A DNA stretch of 64,000 bases. Origin: Aricia agestis. Lineage: Eukaryota; Arthropoda; Insecta; Lepidoptera; Lycaenidae. Below the pieces are notes generated by a model. That model had not been told where the DNA came from, did no database searches, and saw only the letters and a list, made by a program, of their open reading frames with translations. A program made the translations under genes and the position numbers. The stretch covers positions 12,604,001 to 12,668,000 of the forward strand of contig NC_056415.1 in NCBI RefSeq assembly GCF_905147365.1. Direction: 5' to 3'. Below, piece by piece: positions 25,899 to 37,556 of the stretch (positions within the stretch are counted from its first letter, which is position 1; the number at the start of each line of letters is the position of its first letter).

Positions 25899-26123
25899 CT
25901 AAACTAATTCCGGAAAAGATGCAGGATTTTGTGGGTTCTCTGGTCCATTTTCTGGACTTGTATTTTCCACGTAATCCAACTCTTCATCTTCTACGTCACC
26001 CATAACATCGTCATGAGTAACACAATCTTCATCTTCAGATTCTGTATCAAGTGCCAAAACATCATCTTCATTTGCCAAAATAGCAGCAATTTCATCTTGA
26101 TTGAGCTGCCGACTGGACGTCAT
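25899..26123 (-). pseudogene. piggyBac transposase, N-terminal remnant
   Basis: From an ATG at 26123, about 74 codons remain, beginning MTSSRQLNQDEIAAILANED and continuing through a very acidic stretch (LDTESEDEDCVTHDDVMGD). Such acidic N-termini are typical of piggyBac transposases. The frame stops just after the deletion point, before the DDD catalytic core. Confidence 0.7.
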
Positions 26124-26446
26124 GGTATGGTTGGATCCAAAAAGTGAATATCGAATGAAAAACCACTCAAAACAAAATATAATTAAATAAAAATCAGAAT
26201 AATAAATCATCAAAGCTATTACCAAAAGTTACAAAAAGCCCAAACATACGTCGAATCGACGTGCAACATGTGTGTAACAACAAAATGGCGGCACTTACCA
26301 AAGCGAAACAACCGTCCCTTGTTTCGTCTCGGCGGCTACTAAGTTGGTTCAGGAGTTTGCGGCGATCCGATCTTGCGCGAGAAATAGAGAGCAGATTTTC
26401 GTCGGAGTATACGTCGAAACGACGTAGATTGGGCTTCTAGGGTTAA

Positions 26447-27450
26447 TGTGGCTCATGAATAAACACAAATTTTCTTGAACGCCGAGATTGCAGGCGCGGT
26501 GAATATGATCATCAATCATGTGTCAGGAATCATTACTCCGCGCTTCATGTAGAGATTCTTGGGAAACGTCGTTCAAGTTCATGATAGTTTAAAAAATCTG
26601 TGCAACCACCGTCATCATCATAAACAACAATTTGTTGTTTGATTTCATGAGTTTTATACCACTTTTTTACTTGCATGCTTCTTTCTAGTCTCTATCAATA
26701 CCATACTTATACCACGTACACATTATTTTATTGTTTTTTGATACAATCACTTAAGAGCATTATGTGATTGCCCACAATTATCTTCAGTTGCGTTCATTTG
26801 CATAAATTCACAATAAGATGAGCATTTGCAAGACCAGGTATTGAGACGGCGGGTGACGAAACCAGTCAGTGTGCCTTAATTTGTCGGGGTGTTGACAACG
26901 GAAGTTTATTCCTTGGACGTAATTTCCTTAGACTCAGTACATCTTATTCTATTCCTCGGAAGCAATACCCTTGGAATAGGAGAAAGAGTAGGAGAATTGG
27001 AATATCTCCATACTCCTCCTATGTCTCTTCTGATTAATTTCGTAACGGGTCCCAAATGTCCTAAGACACATTTAACTTGACCCTCGGGCACCTTGATATC
27101 AAAGGGTTTTCGTGGTTACCATTGTTGGTCCTGCAAACACATGCGTTGCAATGTGGTGGGAAAGTGTGGAGGGGCAATTGCCAGTTTAAAAATGCATTTG
27201 AATAGAATAGAATAATTTATTGCATAAATGTGATACAAAAAGTCTTACAATTTTGCTTAAATGGTTCCAACATTCTGCGGTCTGCCTAATAAGTGGCGTG
27301 CAAAATAATTTTAAATTGTGTGGCATTAACATAATTATCATAAAAGTACTAAAATTAAATAATTACTTATTACATTATACATAACATTAATTAAATCCGT
27401 TAAATTATTAAGAATTAATCTTCTTATATATAAAATTCTCGTGTCACAAT
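26447..27450. other. Intergenic, no recognised gene
   Basis: Non-coding sequence between the piggyBac relic and the gene at 27.9 kb. Around 27,200 the string AATAGAATAGAATAATTTATTG resembles the 3' tail of an insect LINE, but no coding remnant is attached. Confidence 0.35.
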
Positions 27451-27725
27451 GTTAGGCCGCGTAATCCTCCGAAATGGCTTTACTGGTTTTAACCAAATTT
27501 TATATATGCATACGAGTGGGTCTGAGAATCGGCTACTGGGTACTTTTTATATTGATAAGTGCATTTGCTGAATAAATAATAGTAAATTTTATTACAACTC
27601 GAGACTGACGGCGACCATTGTTTGTGCGCGAGTCGCGACAGGATAGCGATGGACGTTGCCATGGTAACATACTTGTTTAGCCACTTCAATATGGCAAAGA
27701 AACGTTTGCCGGGACAGCTAGTTAA
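27451..27725 (+). repeat. Dispersed repeat ending CCGGGACAGCTAGTT
   Basis: It begins near ATTCTCGTGTCACAATGTTA and ends GCCGGGACAGCTAGTT. This boundary is like that of widespread arthropod repeats whose copies end in a CTAGC-type string. No intact coding frame. The family name is uncertain. Confidence 0.4.
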
Positions 27726-27910
27726 ATATAAAAGTCAGTTTGTGTACAGATTACACGTGTCAGAAGTGGTACTTAGTACTTACTTCTGTCCAAAATCATG
27801 GTGACGTAATATTATTGTTGTTTCTACCCTCTTTTTCATGGCGCGACCATGAAATTTTACCCTCAGCGCGTTTCACTTCAAAAACTTGGGTGTAATTTGC
27901 AGGCGGGGCG

Positions 27911-30900
27911 ATGTTAAGTGCGACCGTGGCGGCGCTCGCGTGCCTCTGCCTGGCGCGAACCTCGCCGGCCGAACCGCACACTCTACGTGCATACACTGTC
28001 AACTCCTACGTCAATAAGGTAAGCTATTCTTAGGGCTAAGGGCCTATTTACGCATCTTCTATGAGAGTAAGCTAGATAGCTCGTTTGCATTTGCCTCCAT
28101 CACACTATAATAAGAAAGCCGTGACAAAATCTTTCCAGATAAAGTGGCGGCAGGCCCTAAGGTTAAAATAGGATTAAGATCAATAGAGCACTTGCTTCAA
28201 CAATATTTTTTTACTAACTGAGACAACATTAAGGACCACAGTCGTAAACATAAATAATATTGGTTGCCTATTTGTAACACCCAAAAAGTCAGATTCATCT
28301 TTGAAGTTCCAGACAATATGTTATAACTGCTAGACCTCAGCTTGATATAAATGTTGATAATTTACCGCTCCGCAAAAGCCATTTAATTTACCTTTAAGTT
28401 ATGTAAAGGGGATACGCTTAAAATATCTAAAGTTACACGATAAACTAATCAGCAGAAATGTGAATAACGTACAATTTTGTGGCTCAATTTACTTGGAATC
28501 AAGTTTATAATTTAATTACAAGACTACACATTAAAGGCGTTTATTTTAATAGATCAATCTCACTATAAATTAAGATTTTAAAGTAACGACATAATAATGT
28601 CATTAAACCAGGATTATAATGTGAACAATTTATAAGCGTTATTTGCGTTAACTTGTTAGAAAACTTGTTAATTCTAGTAGCAAAAATTGTAACGGTATAA
28701 TTATCTAATACGATAATGATCTACGCTACAGTAATAAATCAAGTTAAATGTCTAATCAAAAAGGAATTTTGTATAAACGTTATGCCGTTTTTGGTTATTT
28801 TATGCTGTTTATATCAGCCTATAATATCCCACTGCCAGGCAAAGCTAGCTTCACCTATGGAGCCCTATGGAGGGCTGATAATAATAAGTACATCCTTTTT
28901 TTTACTTTCCTTTCTTTGCAGGATATTGCTAACATCTTAGCCAGCATTGACGAGAGATTGCGAGTTATAGAGACCGTTAGCACGGTGCAAGCGAAGCAAG
29001 CACGTCGCCTAGACGTCATACAGAACAAATTAGGTATGTTTTGGTGTTTGCACGCCCGCACTTATCATTGTTTAACTTGTTTTGGCTGTCATTATCATTA
29101 TCTTGATGTTGGTAATCTTAACGTAAATAGGAATCTATCTCTTTATTTTGTTTGTCCCTATCATTCTTTTCATCATAAACGTCTCTTAAACTTACTGTTT
29201 GTTTATATATCGTTTTCGTTTCAAACGTTGCGGGAAGTGCATCCATAAATATTGCATATTATAATAAATAGAAGTGCAATTCTAGGGAAACTCCGCGTCG
29301 GCTGTCACACAAACTTTGAATTATATCTAAGTTCCTACCATGCACGTGGATGCGCTGTTTGAAGTTCTGACCCAAATCGTGTTGCCAATTGCATGAAAAT
29401 TCACTAATTCTAAACACCCCTGAATCATTCGGCCGTGTCACAACCTATTTTAAATGGCTGCTGCGACAGCTTTCGCAATATCATCGCATTTAATAGGAGC
29501 AATTTCAATTGCTCCATTTCATTCATGAACAGGAACAGTGCTTAATCAATTAATTAGAGCATAAAGTTAAAATATTATGCGACATCAATAACACTTTACT
29601 GCGTTAATGTAATTGAAAGGCTAGGGTTGTGTAATGCTTGTGTGAATATCATTAAAATCAAGCAGCTTCTGCAGCAGTACTAAATGTTTTAACGACCGCA
29701 CTTGAGACATATTTTGTGATTACTTTAGGCTTAATTAAGTCTTAATCAGTTATGTAATGTAGAGTTTGATAGTAAATGTATAATATGAGACTTTTTGAGA
29801 AATTAGAATCTTCCATAAGTTTATTCCTAAAGTTATTAATTATTATTAAGTACCCTTAAGCGCAGTCGTGAGAACGTCTTAATGAAATATTTTTCTTTAA
29901 ATAATTTAATATGTATACATATTTCCAGATCGTATAGAAACCACACTATCTCTAAAGCTAGAAAGAGCTCAATTGGTTGCTGAAAAGTTAGAGCATAGAC
30001 TTCACAAGTTGGAAACAACAGTTCAAGTAAGTTTTACATAACGTGATGGCTATCTTCGTACTTATATTTGAAATTTTTATAAAAAAAACATAATTAAAAT
30101 GCAAATATATTTTCAGACAACAATTAAGGAGAGCAGCCACCACATAGAAAAAAGTCAAACTAAAATAGCTGAAATCGCTCAGAACTTAACGAGTCACTTA
30201 AGCACCCATACACACCTATTGGAGAAGGTACAAATTAGTTATCCTTATTATTAATAGCCTATACTAATTTAAATATAAATTATTAATATTTTATATAGCT
30301 AGAAGATAACATTGCAATTTGCAGTTAATATTTCATAACGAAATGGTTAAACATAAAACTTTTATAGTCGCAATATTCTTCACTACAAATTGGCTATAAG
30401 AACCTGGAGCCTAAGCTTCTCGACGGCTAATTAACTGAAGTATCTTCAACCGATCTCGACTAATTTGTCCAGGTTAGCGGTTCCTATACGGACACTTGGC
30501 GACGAGGTCTCTTGCTCGAGTCGATGGTTCGAGACGGCATGACCCTGATAAACGTGACTCGGCGAGAGCTCGCCGACGGCCTGCGAGCCCTGGCCAGGCG
30601 GCAGAGGGACGCCAGGCTCACCCCAGCGGACCTGGAGGTGGCCTTCTCCAAGAGAATACACGAGAACAATTTCAAAATTGACTTGAAGGTTAGTTAGTTT
30701 AGTTTTCGAAATTGGAATAGAACAAATCTACATGTCAGTCAGATTGGAATTGAGTCTGATATTTACTTATGGACTAGGTCCTAAGCTAGGTTAATATTTA
30801 TTTCTCATCTATCTAACTATTCTGGTTAGATATTTGAAGAGTAGCAGACTGTGGTTCCATGTATCAGATTTTTTTAGTCTCTACATGAGAAATAAAGACT

Positions 30901-33900
30901 AAGCAAACAACAAGAAATTGGTATTATAAAAATCTTTCCTAACATTACGCGGTACGCCATGTTGCACATGTCAACTAAGTGCATTAAAGCTTTAAAGTAC
31001 ATGAATATTATGTTCGCTGCATTTTATACAATAATCACGTGGGGTCGGTGTGTATAATTTTGTGTAAAGTTATTACCTTAACTGTGTGGCAAGGGCCCAC
31101 GAAGGTCCGCGTAAGTGATTACAACATACCTTTGCATTAGCGGACACATGCAAATCCTCACACAAAGCAATGCTCATATTTTTAGTCATTGCATCCAACT
31201 TTAAATATTAATTTTAAGACAGTCGTAAATAAATGTTAAATATCACTGAAGCCTTATCATAACCTTTACATTTTTGAAGAAGGAATGGTTTTTGATAAAG
31301 TAATGTTAACTTTTAGCATTTTTTAACATTTAACTGGTAATTTCAAAATGTCATCCACTTTCTCTATTTCATATTAATTTGTTATTTTGTACTACTTGTT
31401 GTGTTTACTCTGTGCGAGTTATGTTCGTAACCACTGAAAAATTGTTATTTTTCGGGCTACGAGTTACGACACTTTAGTGTAATTAATTTTAAAGTGTATT
31501 TTAAGTGCGTTAATAAAATCCTCTTCTTTATAACTTTATAGAAACTTCAGAGCTTTAATGATTGCTAGGAGAAACTTATTCTTAGGGTGCGGTTGCTTAA
31601 AACGGGCATAAATATCATAGTAAAAGGAGGGGAAGTAAGTTATCTTTATACAAAGGCACCGCGCGCGGCTTATTTGTGTGCGCCATAGCATCAATGCGTC
31701 GCCACGTACGGCACACAACAAAATCTCGGCCAGTTTAGCTTCGTGGCGCGGGGTACCGCCGAGATTTAGTTGTGTGTGGTACGTTGCGACGCATTGATAC
31801 TATGGCACACGCATACAAGCCGCGCGCGGTGCCTTTGTATGAAGATAACTTACTTTCCCTCCTTTTACTATGTAAATATCCTACTCTACATCGAAACTTA
31901 TATTCACAGATGCAAGAAGTGTTGGACGCTCAGAAGCGTTTCATCGACTCATGCCAAAGAGTTCAGCTGGACGACCCTACTCACGTCGCCGATGTGCTGG
32001 GCAAGCTGATTGATTCACTTATTAATAAGTAAGTTCTTTTACAACAGAAACTCTGAAAATTTTGCTTAAAACAAAACGGTATCGCGGCGTTATATTTCTC
32101 CTTTTTTATGAACAAAGTTAAAAACTAAACTAAGCCCCAATTTCACCAACGTATGTCAGTGTTAACAGCTTGTTAAAATGTAATGTCTTCTCTTTCATTC
32201 ATATAAAAATCTAAAGAGGTAACGTCATACTAATTCCGGCGTTAGCTTTAACAGTCGTTGGTGAAATTGGGGCTAAGCATACGGTTTTCGAGTGTCATTT
32301 GATTAGGTCAGGATTTGTGTCATCTATGTTATCTCTAGTATGTGCTTCATCGTTTCTCTGAAATACTAACAATTATTATTTACAGGACTGCTTCAACATT
32401 CCATGAATTACAAAAAATCCAACTCACAATGAGAAATCACGACACGAAAGTTATAAAACTACTCAACACCCGGCCAGCACAGGTAAACGAAATTCACTAA
32501 TTCACACGTTCGCTTTTATAGCCATTAAAATTGAATAAATTAAGAGTTAATTAATATCATTAAGAGAAGATGATTTTTATAGTAAAAAGTTGACCTCGAA
32601 ACAAAAAGGACAACCCTAAACTTTGGTTTTAAAGTCAATGAAAAAGAATATTATCCTTTATTATCCAAATGTTTTTGAAAATTTTTGGTATTATCCTAAA
32701 TCATGCCCACCACCGGTTCGGACACTATCTCGGCAAAAGGTATGGGAATGGATAAAGTATAGTTACTTTTCTTTGTATTCAAAAGAAAGCATCATATTAT
32801 TCTTATTCAGGTCTGGCAAAGACTACTAATAATTATAACTAACAAAATGGGGATTGTCCATTTTTTTTTAATTTTGCTCATTACAAAAACATTTCGAGGA
32901 ATAAGGTCAGTGATCGTTTTTCTGTATATAAACGAAAAAAATACCCATTAGTTACTTATATTTTTGAACAAATATGTTTAACCTTTGTTTGACCTTCAAT
33001 GGCGTTAAATTAGCAATAAATTCGACCAACAGTACGTTTCGAACTTTTGGTAAGCTTCTCGTATCAGCTTTCACATAATGAGAACTTGCATTTGACGATC
33101 CACCAGCCATTATAAATAAGATTGAAAGGAAATTTAAAACATACTCAGAGGTCAATTGTCCGCTGATGATGACGTCAGAGCGAAACTTTAAAAATTTATT
33201 GAGAAAAAACTAGCCAATAAATTTCAAAATTATTTAATTTATATTCTTAAAATACCCTATTTTAACGAAAATAAATATAAAAAGTGCATGTGATTTTTTT
33301 TGGACAATGCCCATTGTATTAGAATTTTTACGTTCGCTTTGTTTTCAGAACGACGTAACATGTAAGCGGATAGAGAACATGTTTAGAAACACAACACCGT
33401 CAACCTCCAGCGGGAAGGAGTTGCAGCAACTGACCGAGAAGTTCATAGACTTGACCAACAGAGCTGACTCCGTTCTGCAGAAGCTGGAATCCCGAGTTAG
33501 CGACGACGGAAACGGACCGGCGGAACCATCCGAAGTGACAGCAGCAGCTGATAGGTTGCTCAATAAGCTAAACGGGATTAGGTGACTATTTCTACTAATA
33601 ATTGTAGTATCGGTAGAATCGCTAACCACTTGCATAAAGGATTTTTTGTAATTTTTTTCTCATGTTCGTAGAAGATAGTTTTGGCCTGCGAATTATGGAC
33701 ACTCATATTTTGAGAGTGATCGTTTTAATTCATCGTAAATGAGCTGGTGATAAGCTGGTTTCTAATGGGAGGCTATATTACCTGCTTTTTAAGAAATCAG
33801 TCCATACAACAGTTTTAAGCACTTAGGAGTTTGTGGCAGAGCACTTTTCTTATTCTCGAAACTAGAAATAGCTTCGAGAATAAGAAAAGTGCTTAGAAAA

Positions 33901-34818
33901 GCCAAATGGCTTTTTTCCAACAGCCTTGGTAAAGGCTGAACTCTCCATATCCGTAGGTACATAATCGACGGAGAGCTGGCGACCAAATCGGTCATGTGGC
34001 TTCAGCTGTATCAAAACGGCCTGCCAGCACGCAGATTATCAGAAAAGGTTGTTCAGGGAAGTAGCTAACGGAGTTTTAATACAGCTGAAGCCACATGACC
34101 GATTTGGTCGTCAGCTCTTTGTCGATAAAACAATAAACCAAGAAATAAGAATAAGAATACTTTTTAAATAAGTTCAAACCAGTTTATTTCCTAAAGATCG
34201 AAACGATGCAAGTAAGTTGCCGTCCTGTGTTTTTAACTTTGATTAGCATATGAGAATTTGCATTAAATGCTAGAGCACTAAAACAATTTGTAAAGACTTT
34301 TAGTACGGTGATAACTACATAGCAATTAATGCCAAGGCAACTGATATCCTGTTGCAGTGTACAATGTGCATATTGCATTTAATGATTAAATATTTAATGA
34401 CCAGTGTAATCCTGTGAAAATACTGTCCAGCCCAGGGTTTTTCAACCTTTTTTATATTTATGTCAAATATAATCATACTACAAATATTTTTATAATTACA
34501 CTGCTAATAAAATAGTCTAGCTCACATGCAATATTTAACCACAAAACAATGATTTCTATGATTGATCCTCACAATATATTATTATGTTTTAGAAGCGAGA
34601 AGAGCTCGGAAGAAGATGACTTTTGGGATGAAGACCTGGAGGCCACTGGATTGGACAGTATGAACGATCTCATCGAAGAGGAGGAGTATAAAAGCATGAT
34701 GAGGGAGAGGAACAAGATAACCACGACAGAGAGCGCACCCACACGACCGCACCGGAGACATCTGCACAAACACCCATACGACCGGGGACCTACTTGGAAA
34801 GAGTACACGGGCAAATAA
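27911..34818 (+). CDS. Secreted, probably coiled-coil protein of unknown function, nine coding exons
   Basis: Coding exons: 27911-28018, 28922-29033, 29929-30026, 30117-30227, 30473-30688, 31910-32028, 32386-32482, 33349-33581 and 34593-34818. All junctions are GT-AG and phases agree throughout, giving 439 residues and a TAA stop. The N-terminus (MLSATVAALACLCLARTSPA) is a plausible signal peptide. Most of the chain is predicted helical, with heptad-like stretches such as VIETVSTVQAKQARRLDVI and LSLKLERAQLVAEKLEHRL. Potential N-glycosylation sites occur at NVT, NLT and NTT. Near the C-terminus comes an acidic segment (EEDDFWDEDLEATG, then DLIEEEE), followed by a His/Arg-rich tail. The first coding exon follows an AG at about 27,901, so a non-coding 5' exon is possible. 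I recognise no catalytic or fibrinogen-like domain. Secretion and coiled coil are inferences from sequence; the role is unknown. Confidence 0.8.
31616..31872. mobile_element. 257-bp foldback MITE in intron 5
   Basis: Arms of about 115 bp (31616-31730 and 31759-31872) are near-exact reverse complements, beginning CATAGTAAAAGGAGG. They are flanked by the direct repeat TAAATAT (31609-31615 and 31873-31879). A 7- to 8-bp duplication would fit a hAT-type insertion. The right end lies only 37 bp upstream of the next exon's first base. Confidence 0.8.
32134..32273. mobile_element. 140-bp Harbinger-type MITE in intron 6
   Basis: The ends GCCCCAATTTCACCAACG and CGTTGGTGAAATTGGGGC are exact inverted repeats, flanked by TAA on both sides (32131-32133 and 32274-32276). 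A three-base TWA duplication is typical of PIF/Harbinger. Confidence 0.75.
32846..33315. mobile_element. Possible DNA-transposon fragment in intron 7
   Basis: The 15-bp ends AATGGGGATTGTCCA and TGGACAATGCCCATT are inverted repeats with one mismatch. Inside on the minus strand is a short frame containing MAGGSSNASSHYVKADTRS, a possible transposon-encoded remnant that I cannot assign. The right end is 33 bp from exon 8. No clear target duplication was found. Confidence 0.4.
33841..33892. repeat. Hairpin with perfect 20-bp arms, intron 8
   Basis: 33841-33860 and 33873-33892 are exact reverse complements around a 12-bp loop. Confidence 0.75.
33964..34136. mobile_element. Foldback MITE in intron 8, short member of the family at 60.5 kb
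   Basis: The left arm begins ATCGACGGAGAGCTGGCGAC and the right arm ends GTCGTCAGCTCTTTGTCGAT. Arms of about 54 bp are near-complementary. The same ends and core (GCACGCAGATTATCAG, GTAGCTAACGGAGTTTTAA) recur in the larger element at 60462-60931. Confidence 0.7.
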
Positions 34819-34842
34819 ACTATTGTTTGTACTTATTATAAA

Positions 34843-34848
34843 AATAAA
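34843..34848 (+). promoter_or_regulatory. Polyadenylation signal AATAAA
   Basis: Canonical hexamer 24 bp after the stop codon of the nine-exon gene. Confidence 0.6.
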
Positions 34849-35397
34849 GTCATTTTAACTATGGTCTTTTTTGTTACCTGAATTAACAGTGCAGGGTTGA
34901 ATCTCTAAAGAAGGGGTCGGCAAGTAATTTTATGTGGGGTCCAGATACTGTGGGAAAATTTTAACGAGGTCCAGAAAAAAACACACTTAATATTATTTTA
35001 ATTATTAAAGGTATGTACACTACACATATACTTTATTAATTGGTACTTGGTATACAATACATTACAATATTTCGCGGTCCGAGATTCGACCTTTTACGGT
35101 CCTCCTGTCGCCCACTGCTTAGAGGATTCGATCCCGGAATTTCGGTCATATTTTAGTCCCGAAATTTTTCGGGACTGATAAATATTTTTAATTAAGATGA
35201 TAAAAATGTGCGTGAAACAAAATGCACTTACTTTTTTTGACGTTATGTCGGCCGACATAACTCATCATCTTGTTATTTTTAATTTCATTTGTTTTTGCTA
35301 ACGACCGGTATCGTTTTATGTGTAAAACCCACACTTTACGTCGTGTAAGTATTGGCATTTGTGTTAATTAGTGAAAATCAATGAATTTATTTAAAAA
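34849..35397. other. Intergenic repeat debris
   Basis: No gene. The strings AGGGGTCGGCAAG (about 34,912) and GTCGCCCACTGCTT (about 35,107) resemble worn hAT-type ends, but there is no clear duplication or coding remnant. Confidence 0.35.
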
Positions 35398-36208
35398 AAT
35401 CGGTCAAATGCGAGTCAGACTCGCGCACGAAGGGTTCCGAACCTTTGTAACTTAAGATATACATAGTTATGAAGTAGGCAAAAAATGTATTTTTTTATGT
35501 GAGCCGCCCTCAAATTATAATATGGAGTGCTCTGAGGAATTGTTCGGAATCATACCACCTGCAACTTTTCGCTATCGTCCCACGCGAAAAACATACCATC
35601 CTCATCACCTTGATGAGTGGCAGTCTTCCACAGTGCGTTTTTCGCGTAACTTTCTGCCGGGCACTGTAAAACTCTGGAATGAACTGTCACCAGCAGTATT
35701 TCCGGACCGATACGACCTGCAAACCTTCAAGAAAAGAGTGTATTCCCTCTTAAAAGGCCGGCAATGCACCTGCAGCTCTTCTGATGTTGCGAGTGTCCAT
35801 GGGCGACGGTAGTTGCTTACCATCAGGTGACCCGTTTGCTCGTTTGCCCCCTTATTTAATAAAAAAATATATTATAAATTATTAAAATAAAAAAAATATT
35901 AAGGATTTTGTGAATATTTCAAATACCTACCTGTTGTCATTATTAATTACGAGCATAAAATGACAAAAAATCACATTTGTGGAATGAGAGCTCCCTCAAA
36001 TATTAATTTTATGTTGATTTTAGTATTTTTGTTATAGCGACAACTAAAATACACAATCTGTGAAAATTTCAGAAGTCTTGCTATAGCAGTTCTAGATACA
36101 GATTGCGATACCGCCTGGAGACATAGATACAGATGGACAGACGGACAGATACCGAAGTCTCAGCATTAGGGTCCCGTTTTTACCGTTTACGCACAGAACC
36201 CTAAAAAT
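35398..36208 (+). repeat. Dispersed repeat with GGTTCCG / AGAACCC ends, interrupted by a LINE piece
   Basis: The left part runs from GCGAGTCAGACTCGCGCACG through GAAGGGTTCCG. The right part ends AGGGTCCCGTTTTTACCG and CAGAACCCTAAAA. The same family lies in the opposite orientation at 48581-49012. The LINE 3' end at 35522-35880 interrupts this copy, so it inserted later. Confidence 0.6.
35522..35880 (+). pseudogene. 5'-truncated non-LTR retrotransposon, end of the reverse-transcriptase ORF
   Basis: The frame 35522-35812 ends with the stretch RNFLPGTVKLWNELSPAVFP and then YDLQTFKKRVYSLLKG, the usual tail of jockey/CR1-clade LINE ORF2 proteins. It is followed by ACCATCAGGTGACCCGTTTG and CTCGTTTGCCCCCTTATTTA, then A-rich sequence, a typical LINE 3' UTR. 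The catalytic domains are absent, consistent with 5' truncation on insertion. Confidence 0.7.
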
Positions 36209-36429
36209 AACAGTGCATTCTTAGTCATTATAGATCCAAAAGATGAGTATTAGTTGTCATTTTCTATTACCAATATAATCCCGAGATCCCGGGATTGATT
36301 GTAGATAATCCCGAAATCCCGGGATTAGAAAAATTGCCCGGGTTCGAATCCCCTACTACCGCTGCTCTAAAGGATTAAATAATGTTCCTCACAATCTCCT
36401 CTCTACACTCGACAATCCATACATCCATA

Positions 36430-36636
36430 CTACGTTTTTCGCACGTTCTTGTCGTACGTGATCCACTTTTCATCACCAGTTATCAGCTTCTTCAAAAATG
36501 ATTCGGTTTCATTACGTCGTAATAAAGAATTACAAATGAGTACACAGTTCATTAGGTTTCTTTCAGCAAGCTCATGAAGCACCCAAATATCGAGCTTTTT
36601 TGTGTACCCAGTTGTTTTCAAATGCGCCGAATTCAA
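36430..36636 (-). pseudogene. mariner transposase fragment
   Basis: The frame contains KKLDIWVLHELAERNLMNCV and then LITGDEKWITYDKNVRK. Both are characteristic of mariner transposases; the latter holds the second catalytic Asp. The HTH region, the first catalytic Asp and the last catalytic residue are missing, and no inverted ends were found. It is a dead fragment. Confidence 0.75.
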
Positions 36637-36659
36637 AAAGATTTTATGACAAGTTCATA

Positions 36660-37066
36660 CATACTATAATGCGAAAAGACTTTTTCCCCAACCTATTTAC
36701 TATTGATAGTAACTGGTATTTTGGTATCAACGTGTAACATAATTATATGTTCATGTTTTTTACCTTAAATCCCAAAAATACTAGAAACATATCCACTATT
36801 CATAATAATCCACTTCAAATAATGATTAGGCCCAGATTTCATTTTCTATCCACCAGTTTATAAGCCCATGGTACATTTCTAACATGTTAAAAAATTGGTT
36901 TAATTTATTCAGTTTCAATTAGGTTTTGTGTAAAAAATACAAAAACTTTATGGTATTTAACCATACAAATTACAATGAACAAAATTTCACTGGAATAGCT
37001 TTAGCTGTTGTTGTGTTGTTTAAGCCCAATAGATGTCAGGAAGAGTCATATTTTTCAGTTTATCGA
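36660..37066. other. Non-coding, no recognised gene
   Basis: A+T-rich sequence between the mariner fragment and a duplicated repeat. If GOPC continues in the usual way, this would lie within one of its introns or beyond its end. I see no exon here. Confidence 0.35.
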
Positions 37067-37430
37067 TTATCGATAAAACACGAATAAAAAGACATTTTCT
37101 AAAAATTATTCCTAGCTAGATCAATTTATCGACCCCGAAATCCCCTATATACTAAATTTCATGAAAATCGTTGGAGCCGATTCCGAGATTCCAATTATAA
37201 ATATATATATATACAAGAATTGCTTGCTTGAAGATATAAGACTAGCTATTTGACCGAGCTTTGCTCGGTATTCGATAAAACACGAATAAAATGACATTTT
37301 CTAAAAATGATTCCTGATTTATCGCCCCCGAAACCCCCTATATACTAAATTTCATGAAAATCGTTGAAGCCAATTCCGAGATTCCAATTATATATATACA
37401 AGAATTGCTTGTATTATATGATATAAGATT
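37067..37430. repeat. Tandem pair of a ~200-bp retroelement tail
   Basis: Two copies share CGATAAAACACGAATAAAA, CCCCTATATACTAAATTTC and ATTCCGAGATTCCAATTATA. A CTAGCTATTTGACCGAGC boundary lies between them. A further copy of that boundary string is near 42,107. Confidence 0.6.
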
Positions 37431-37556
37431 AGTTACATGAACACATTACACACACCATCACCAATATGACACCAGTTTTACTTAAACATGTAGAGAGCAG
37501 CAATGTTTTGAAAGAATTATGTAGGAACTAATCAATTTTAGCATTAAAAAACTTAC

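Larger units (their letters stand above)
25131..26442 (-). mobile_element. piggyBac-superfamily element with its middle deleted
   Basis: The element begins CCCTAGAAGCCCAA and ends TTGGGCTTCTAGGG, exact inverted repeats, with the target TTAA duplicated at 25127-25130 and 26443-26446. TTAA targets and CCCT ends are diagnostic of piggyBac. Subterminal ACGTCG...CGACGT palindromes occur near both ends, and a further copy of the AGCCCAAACATACGTCG string is at about 26,237. On the minus strand, both ends of a piggyBac transposase frame remain but the catalytic middle is missing. It is therefore a non-autonomous derivative of 1,312 bp. Confidence 0.85.

Noticed and set aside
30446..30697. Several overlapping frames on both strands
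   Set aside because: All are shadows of exon 5 of the nine-exon gene. Only one frame agrees with the splice phases.
31536..32009. Paired frames with shared RARCLC.KITYFPSFYY text on opposite strands
   Set aside because: They are the two arms of the 257-bp MITE read in both directions, not a gene family.
34569..34814. Two minus-strand frames
   Set aside because: Antisense shadows of the last exon of the nine-exon gene.
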